DNA of 64,000 nt from contig NC_081408.1 of NCBI RefSeq assembly GCF_030272615.1, positions 404,993,389-405,057,388 of the forward strand. The letters are read 5' to 3'. Below, piece after piece: positions 58,105-64,000 of this stretch. The translations under genes and the position numbers were made by a program. The stretch comes from Cryptomeria japonica (lineage: Eukaryota > Streptophyta > Pinopsida > Cupressales > Cupressaceae). Every line of letters begins with the position of its first letter. Positions within the stretch are counted from its first letter, which is position 1. The notes beneath the pieces are model-generated. The model was not told the DNA's origin. It saw only the letters and a list, made by a program, of their open reading frames with translations, and ran no database searches.

Positions 58105-60017
58105 AAGAAAGATTACAGATGTAAGATGGTTGCCAATATGGAAGTACCTGACTTCAAACCAATTCAAGGTGAGGATGAGTAAGTCTCTATGTTGCTCAAA
58201 GACCAAATTTTCAAAGGCAATGTATGCCACCCGATCCACTTTCTTTTTCTGGTTATAGTGGTAATTCTTATGCACCAAACAACCAATGGCAACCACAGCA
58301 TTCTCAAAATTTTGGTAACTATCCACATTGGTATGGATCACAAGGCCAAGGGCTGCAATTTGTTAATCAAGTTCCACAGTGGTAGTAGCCACAGGGGAAT
58401 TGGTATCCATCTCAGGGTCAAGGGAACCAGTTTCAAGGGAATTGGCAACCTACCTCTCAATGGAGGGGAAACCAATCATGGCCAGCCCAATCTTCTGGAT
58501 ATCAGCCTCCTGTTCAACAGCCACAACCTCCTGCTTTAATGCCTCCTCCTGTAGCTACAACTGCACTGCCTAAGCCAACATAGTTGCCTACTCAACCAGT
58601 TCCTAATCCAAATATCAAATCTCAGCAACAACAACAAGCTTATTCAGCTGATGCTAATCAATACCCAACCTATTCTTTATCACTAGATGATATTCACCTC
58701 CGATATGGGACAACTCTACCTAATCCCTCTCATCCAGTTATTACTGAGGTACAGGAAGAGAAACCAATCTCTGATCTGAAAGATACAATACCTCAGAATC
58801 AAATATTACCACCATTTCCCCATAGATTGCAAGACAAAGAAGTTCCCACTAAACAACAACAAAGCTTTGATATTCTTGATCAACTGAAGCACATTTGTGT
58901 TAAAATTCCATTGTTGCAAGCAATAAAGGATGTCCCTATATATGGTAAGGCATTAAGAGAGGCATGCCTAAAGAAACCTAGCAGGAAGAAAAAGGATCCA
59001 CAAATAGTTCATGTTATGGGTCAATTGGCTGATATCATGTTAGGTAAAATTGTAATTCCAAAGTATGCTGATCCAGGTAGTCCTGTTGTGAGTATAGTCA
59101 TTAATGGCAGTCAAATAAGGAATGTTTTGATTGACTTAGGAGCAGCCATTAATGTAATGACAAGGGAAGTAATGAAACATCTAGAGATCAATAGTTTAAG
59201 AACTACACCCACGGTTCTACAACTTGTTGATGGCTCTACAGTGAGACCTGACGGTATCATAGAGGATGTCATAGTTATTCTAGATTCCTGGGAATATCTT
59301 GCAGACTTTATGATTCTATCTCCAAAAGAAACATTGGGAGGATATCCAGTCATTTTGGGTAGACCCTGGCTTGCCACAGCTGATGCATATATAGGGTGTA
59401 GATCAGGAGACATGACTATTTCAGATGGAAGTTCTACAAAAACATTAGCCTTGTATTCTCCAGCACAACCACAGCTTGAGCAACAACAAGCTGTTTGGCC
59501 TATCTTGGGAGAGGAATCTGATGAAATTGACTCTATTAATCACCTTATGATGATTAATCGAGGACCACTCCAGCAGTTATATGATGAGGAATCAATTCTT
59601 TACAAAATACTGATAAATGAATTTATAGAAGATGAAAAATTGCAAGAATTGGTTCCGAATATTGCAGGTCTGGACTTTCCTGCAGCCACTGATATTTTGC
59701 ATACTCTGTTGCCGCAAGAATTATCTTTTTCTCATTTTTTTGATATAAACTATATTGATCTTACTATTAAGATAGAGGTGGAATTGAATAAATATTTGAA
59801 TATCAATAGAGATCTATCAGATACTCAAAATGAGTGCCTTGTAGACTTGTTGAAACTCCATAAAAATGATTTTGCATGGGATAACAAGGATATGAGTGGG
59901 ATTGATCCAGCAGTTTGTACTCACCGTATTTACATAAAGGATGATTGTTGCCCACTTAGACAACCTCAAAGAAGATTCAATCCTGCCTTGAAGGAGATAG
60001 TTAAAGAAGAATTATAG
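58105..60017 (+). pseudogene. E7 gag-pol linker and protease
   Basis: After a frame change near 58180-58250, a Gln/Trp/Gly-rich linker (58260-58570) carries three TAG codons (58383, 58386 and before 58584). The frame is then open to 60016. Protease is RNVLIDLGAAINVMTREV at about 59119-59172, the Athila-type D-L-G-A, with the YPVILGRPWLATADA block at 59343-59390. The RT entry block (LRQPQRRFNPALKEIVKEEL) ends at TAG 60015. Confidence 0.9.
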
Positions 60018-60943
60018 AAATTTTTAAAAGCAGGGTTTATCTATCCTATCTCTGATAGTCAATGGGTATCATCTCTGGTGATAATGCCTAAAAAAGGAGG
60101 CAAATGGAGAGTACATGTTGATTATAGAGCTCTGAATTTGGCAACAAGAAAATTTTCCCATTGCCATTTGTGGATCAGGTATTAGATTCTCTTGCTGGTA
60201 AGAGATGTTTTTTAGTCCTTGATGGATTTAGTGGTTACAATAAGATACAGATAGCCCCAGAGGATCAAGAGAAGACAACATTTACTTGCCCATGGGGCAC
60301 GTATGCGTATTATGTTCTTCCTTTTGGGTTGTGTAATGCTCCAGCCACTTTTCAAAGAGCAGTGATTAGTATTTTTTCTGATATTTCTCAAGATATTATG
60401 GAAATTTACATGGATGACTTCACAACTTATGGTTCTGAATTTGATCAAGCATTGGGTAATTTGAAGAAAGTGTTGCAGCGATGTGAAGACTACAATTTGT
60501 CTTTGAACAATGAGAAGTATTTTATTATGATGGAAGAAGGAATAGTCCTTGGCCATCATATATCTGTACAAGGCATAAAGGTGGATCCAACAAAGATAGA
60601 GGTCATTCAGCATATTAATGACCCTGTAAAGAAAAAAGATGTGAGAAGTTTTCTGGGTCATCCTGGATATTACAGAAGGTTTATCAAAGATTTCAGTAAA
60701 ATTGCAAGTCCCTTATATTCACTGCTTACCAAAGATGCAGAATTTAAATGGACCCTAGCATGCAATGAAGCTTTCTCAAAGCTTAAGCATGCTTTGACTC
60801 AAGCACCAGTTCTTAAGGGGCCAAATTGGTCTGTACCATTCCAAATCCATACAGATGCATCTGATTATGCAATAGGAGAAGTGTTGGGACAAAAAGTTGA
60901 CAAGTTGGAAAATGCAATATATTATATCCGCAAGAATTTGTAG
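60018..60943 (+). pseudogene. E7 reverse transcriptase and start of RNase H
   Basis: VSSLVIMPKKGGKWRVHVDYRAL is read before a frameshift near 60145. The frame then runs from 60161: LVLDGFSGYNKIQIAPED, LPFGLCNAPATFQRAV and the catalytic YMDD (60407-60418). The thumb SFLGHPGYYRRFIKDFS and the RNase H start IHTDASDYAIGEVLGQ follow. TAG 60941 ends the block, where CAG is likely ancestral. The active site is preserved. Confidence 0.92.
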
Positions 60944-61620
60944 GGACCTGAATTGAATTATACAGTTACTAAAAAGGAAATGCTAGCTGTCATATATGCC
61001 CTTAATAACACTATATTACAAGGTATCCCATATTTGTGCATACAGATCATACTGCAATTAGATATCTCATGAATAAGCCATCAATCACCGGTAGATTAGC
61101 TCGTTGGTTATTGTTGATGCAGGAATTTGATATCACAGTTGTTGATAAGCTAGGGAAGTCTAATGTGGTTGCAAATTATATTTCACATCTTCAATTGCAA
61201 GAAGATTCTACAATGATAGATGACACTTTTCCAGATGAACATTTGTTTCTCATACAGGCTCACACTCCATGGTATGTTGATATTGCCAACTATTTAGCTG
61301 TAGCTAAGATGCCAATTTCTTTTTCTCCTAAGGAAAGAAGGTTGCTGGTTGAGAAAAGTTTTAACTTTTTATGGATTGCTGATTGTCTATTTTATACTGG
61401 ACTTGACCAAGTCATGTGAAGATGAAATATATGACATCCTGCATGCATGTCATGATGAGCCATGTGGAGGTCATTTTGCTGCCAAAAGAACAAAACTGAA
61501 AATACTTAATATAGGATATTATTGGCCCACATTACACAAAGATGCAACTCAGTACACAAGGAAATGTGACAGATGTCAGCGAATGGGCAAACCTACAAAA
61601 TCAAATGAGATTCCTTGCTT
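60944..61620 (+). pseudogene. E7 RNase H end and integrase zinc finger
   Basis: Frameshifts lie near 61020 and 61405. Between them HTDHTAIRYLMNKPSITGRLARW closes RNase H. The next frame gives the H-H-C-C zinc finger (HACHDEPCGGHF, then KCDRCQRMG at about 61560-61590). Similarity to integrase stops soon after NEIP (about 61615). The catalytic core is missing because LINE E8 begins here. Confidence 0.88.
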
Positions 61621-61634
61621 TTGGGAAGCATACT

Positions 61635-63002
61635 ATGGAGGGCCGAAATACTCTTCGACAAATGTTTCCCCCTCATTGGGGTGCAACTGATCATGGTCAG
61701 CTCTATTTTGCTCCATGCTTAAAGGTAAATCTATTTCCCCTGTTCCTCATAAAGTGGACCCTATCTTGGGTACTTTCTTGATTTCCATACCAGACTGCAT
61801 TGTGGAGAAAAATATGTCTAATCTAGAGTCAGTTCTAGTTGGGATGTTTGTTGGCCCTCACACTAGTATTGAATCGGTTAGGGAATGGGTTGCCCAAAAA
61901 TGGAAAGGGAAAGGTTAGATTGATGTGGTGGCAATGGCTAATGGATTTTTCTCCTTCTCCTTTGTATATGATGAGAATCTCAGATCTGTCCTTGCAGGGG
62001 GTCCTTGGATGTTGGGTAAAATCTCCCTTGCCTTAAACAAATGGGAACCTAGTTTTAATCCTAAGTCTTGGGAGTGCAATGAGGTGCCCTTTTGGGTCTG
62101 TCTTCCTGGAATCCCTTTGGACTACTGGGATGAGGCGATCTTTACAGGTCTAGCGGATTGCTTCAATGAGCTTCTTTCTGTGGATCTAATGATTGTGGCA
62201 AAAAAGAGGTTGGTCTATGCTCGGTTGTGTGTCAACATAAAACAAGCTACTGATTTATAGTTTGAAGTCATACTGAGCTCAAAACTTGATTTATGGGTGC
62301 AGAAGGTGGGATATGAATCTATTCCTTTTTCTTGTTTTCACTGTAAAAAAATGGGTCACTGGGTGAAGGAATGTCTGACTAAGCAAAAACCAAAAAAGAT
62401 CTAGAAAAAGAAAGTTGAGGGTCAGGGTACTAGCCAAAACCAATAGGTTCCTCCTATGGGGGAACTTAGTGATGCATTGTAGAAGAAGAAATCTGAACCT
62501 GCTAAGGTACTACCTTCATCTGTGCCAGATAAATCAAGCCTGAATGGGAATGTGAAGGAAATGGTTTCTCTTCCCCCACAGTAAGACCCCCAAGTGAATA
62601 TTGAGGATTTTGTTCAAAAGGATAATGGGGTGTCTATAGACCCCCCCATTCAGTTGGTTATTGATATGAGTAGCAGTATGGAGCAGGATAATATTGAGAA
62701 AGTTGATGGGATGACAAGGATTGATATCTCTACAGATATTTTAGAGGTATCCAACCCTTTTATTCAAGTCAAATCTAGGAGTTGAAGAAGGAGTCTGCTG
62801 TCTCCTGTTACCAATGGCTCAACTTTGGGAGCTTTGGGTATACAACCAGAAATCGACAGAGGATGGATTGTGGGTATGAACCCAAAGGGGTGGGAAGACC
62901 ACCAAATAGTGTAAGAAGGGATAGGGAAATTAAAGCCGCTATTGTAGATGGGGTTCAAAAAACTCTTCAGGATATGGGGATAGGATCCCCCTCCCCTGTC
63001 AA
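61635..63002 (+). pseudogene. LINE ORF1: DUF4283 domain and zinc knuckle
   Basis: From a probable ATG at 61635 a frameshift soon follows. From about 61691 the frame is steady. The DUF4283 region (VAQKWKGKG to LDYWDEAIF, 61880-62140) is followed by CFHCKKMGHWVKEC at about 62333-62374. Stops are TAG at 61916, 62258, 62402, 62444 and 62480, TAA at 62582 and TGA at 62783, with no further frameshift to about 62890. Such ORF1 proteins bind LINE RNA. Confidence 0.85.
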
Positions 63003-64000
63003 ATGAAGATAATCTCATGGAATATTAGGGGGCTTAATCACCCCCACAAACATGATCTCCTTTACAATATGGTTAGAGATCATAAACTAGATATATGTCT
63101 CATTTAGGAGACAAAGATGCCTTCTAGAAAAGTGGAGAGAATCAAGTTAGCCATTTTAAAAGATTGTGGTGTTCATTGCTTTGATGCAGATGGAGCCTCG
63201 GGTGGTTTATCCACTCTATGGAACCCAAGGATCCTTCAAGGTATGGTGGTTCTTACTTGTGCTAATCATATTGCTACTAGATTCACTAGTCTCAAGGATG
63301 GTTCTTCCTAGATTTTATCCAATATTTATACCCCCAATAGGAGAAGTGCCAGAAGAAATTTGTGGGGTTCCTTGATTCAGGCTAAACTTTCTTTCCTGAA
63401 TGATAGATGGATTCTTATGGGGCATTTTAATACTCCTCTTTCTAACTCAAAGAAAATGGGTGGTGCCCCAATCTTTGAGGAGAGTAAACAGGATCTTTAT
63501 GATATGATCAATGCTCTTGGTTTATTGGACCTGGATTTTATTGGTGCTAAGTTTACTTGGTCTAATAGAAGGAGTGGTTCGGACCTTATTCAGGCCAAAC
63601 TTCATCAAAGTCTTATTTCATCGGATTGGCTTAATTTGTTTTATTGTACCTTGTCTTCTCTCTCTATAATTGGAGCGGACCATTTCCCAATTATACTGAA
63701 TATGGTGCCCCTTTATGGCAGAAGATATTTTCCCTTTAGATTCGAGAAAATGTGGACCCTCAATCCGGAGCTTCAAGATAAGATTTAAGAATGGTGGGAC
63801 ATTATTATTTAGGGGAATTCTATGTATAGAATTACTAAGAAACTATTTAATGTTAAATCCAATATTCAAAAGTGGAACAAATCTGTGTTTGAGAATATTT
63901 TTCAGCAGAAGGAGAACCCGAAGAAGGAGTTGGATGATATTCAGTTTCTTATTCAGGGGTCAAGCTACAACTCTCGCATCATGGATAAAGAGATTGAACT
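63003..64000 (+). pseudogene. LINE ORF2: AP-type endonuclease domain, partial
   Basis: ATG 63003 starts MKIISWNIRGLNHP, the canonical plant LINE endonuclease start with the catalytic Asn. A TAG at 63105 falls just before ETKMPSRK, where LQETK is usual, and a TAG at 63309 falls before ILSNIYTPN. The next catalytic block reads MGHFNTPL (His at 63423) instead of the usual GDFN, so an essential Asp is lost. GADHFPI near 63678 keeps the terminal Asp-His. TAA at 63786 and TAG near 63810 follow. Confidence 0.88.

Larger units (their letters stand above)
55769..61620 (+). mobile_element. E7: Athila-like Ty3/gypsy element, 5' half
   Basis: The 5' LTR ends at 57000, followed by the classic Athila/Tat primer site TGGCGCCGTTGCCGGGGA. 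Gag, protease, RT, RNase H and the integrase zinc finger follow in gypsy order. Integrase is then broken by LINE E8 at about 61620. The remainder and the 3' LTR lie outside the window. The LTR start is a guess (TGATAAGTTGATAC at 55769), as there is no partner. Confidence 0.88.
61621..64000 (+). mobile_element. E8: L1-type LINE, 5' part
   Basis: Two LINE frames in order, ORF1 (DUF4283 plus zinc knuckle) and the endonuclease of ORF2, follow the break in E7 and run off the window. There is no LTR. The 5' boundary is placed where integrase similarity ends. Reverse transcriptase and the 3' tail would lie beyond 64000. Confidence 0.85.

Overview
The window is plant nuclear DNA made almost entirely of nested retrotransposons. 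I find no convincing single-copy host gene, tRNA, rRNA or CRISPR array. Plant Ty1/copia, Ty3/gypsy (chromovirus, Tat, Athila) and L1-type LINE sequences, the low GC and the depth of nesting suggest an intergenic repeat region of a large-genome seed plant. A gymnosperm is plausible, but that is inference.

Layout. (E1) 1-about 5023: the 3' part of a copia-type element carrying a long, broken, unrecognised coiled-coil reading frame and a 3' LTR. (E2) 6007-13448, minus strand: a complete but decayed chromovirus with two LTRs, the target duplication TAAGT, and an in-frame tandem duplication of its gag-protease segment. (E3) 15666-24252: a Tat-like gypsy element that has lost gag and reverse transcriptase. 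(E4) 29529-53790: a Ty1/copia element whose 3' LTR is split by (E5) 35473-about 52660, a large Tat-like gypsy element with two RNase H segments. E5 is itself interrupted by (E6) a solo LTR at 42618-43665 with the target duplication CTCCC. (E7) about 55769-61620: the 5' half of an Athila-like gypsy element, broken in its integrase by (E8) an L1-type LINE that runs off the window end. The stretches either side of E4 share a dispersed repeat, so they look like one older locus split by a roughly 24 kb insertion.

The most interesting object is in the 3' region of E5. On the minus strand, one frame stays in register for about 1.96 kb (50651 to 48691) and encodes a plant mobile domain (PMD) protein. 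It is preceded by a TATA box, a short ATG exon and a good splice donor. The intron contains word repeats that run, in the direction of transcription, like those in the sense leader of E5. This looks like a captured antisense gene with its own promoter inside a retrotransposon.

Decay is unusually legible. In the E5 gag-pol frames, all 14 premature stops between 40109 and 46869 can be explained by one C-to-T (or opposite-strand G-to-A) change in CAG, CGA or TGG. The Athila and LINE copies are similar. This is what deamination of CG- and CHG-methylated cytosines in a silenced plant transposon would leave. No element here looks able to move by itself.
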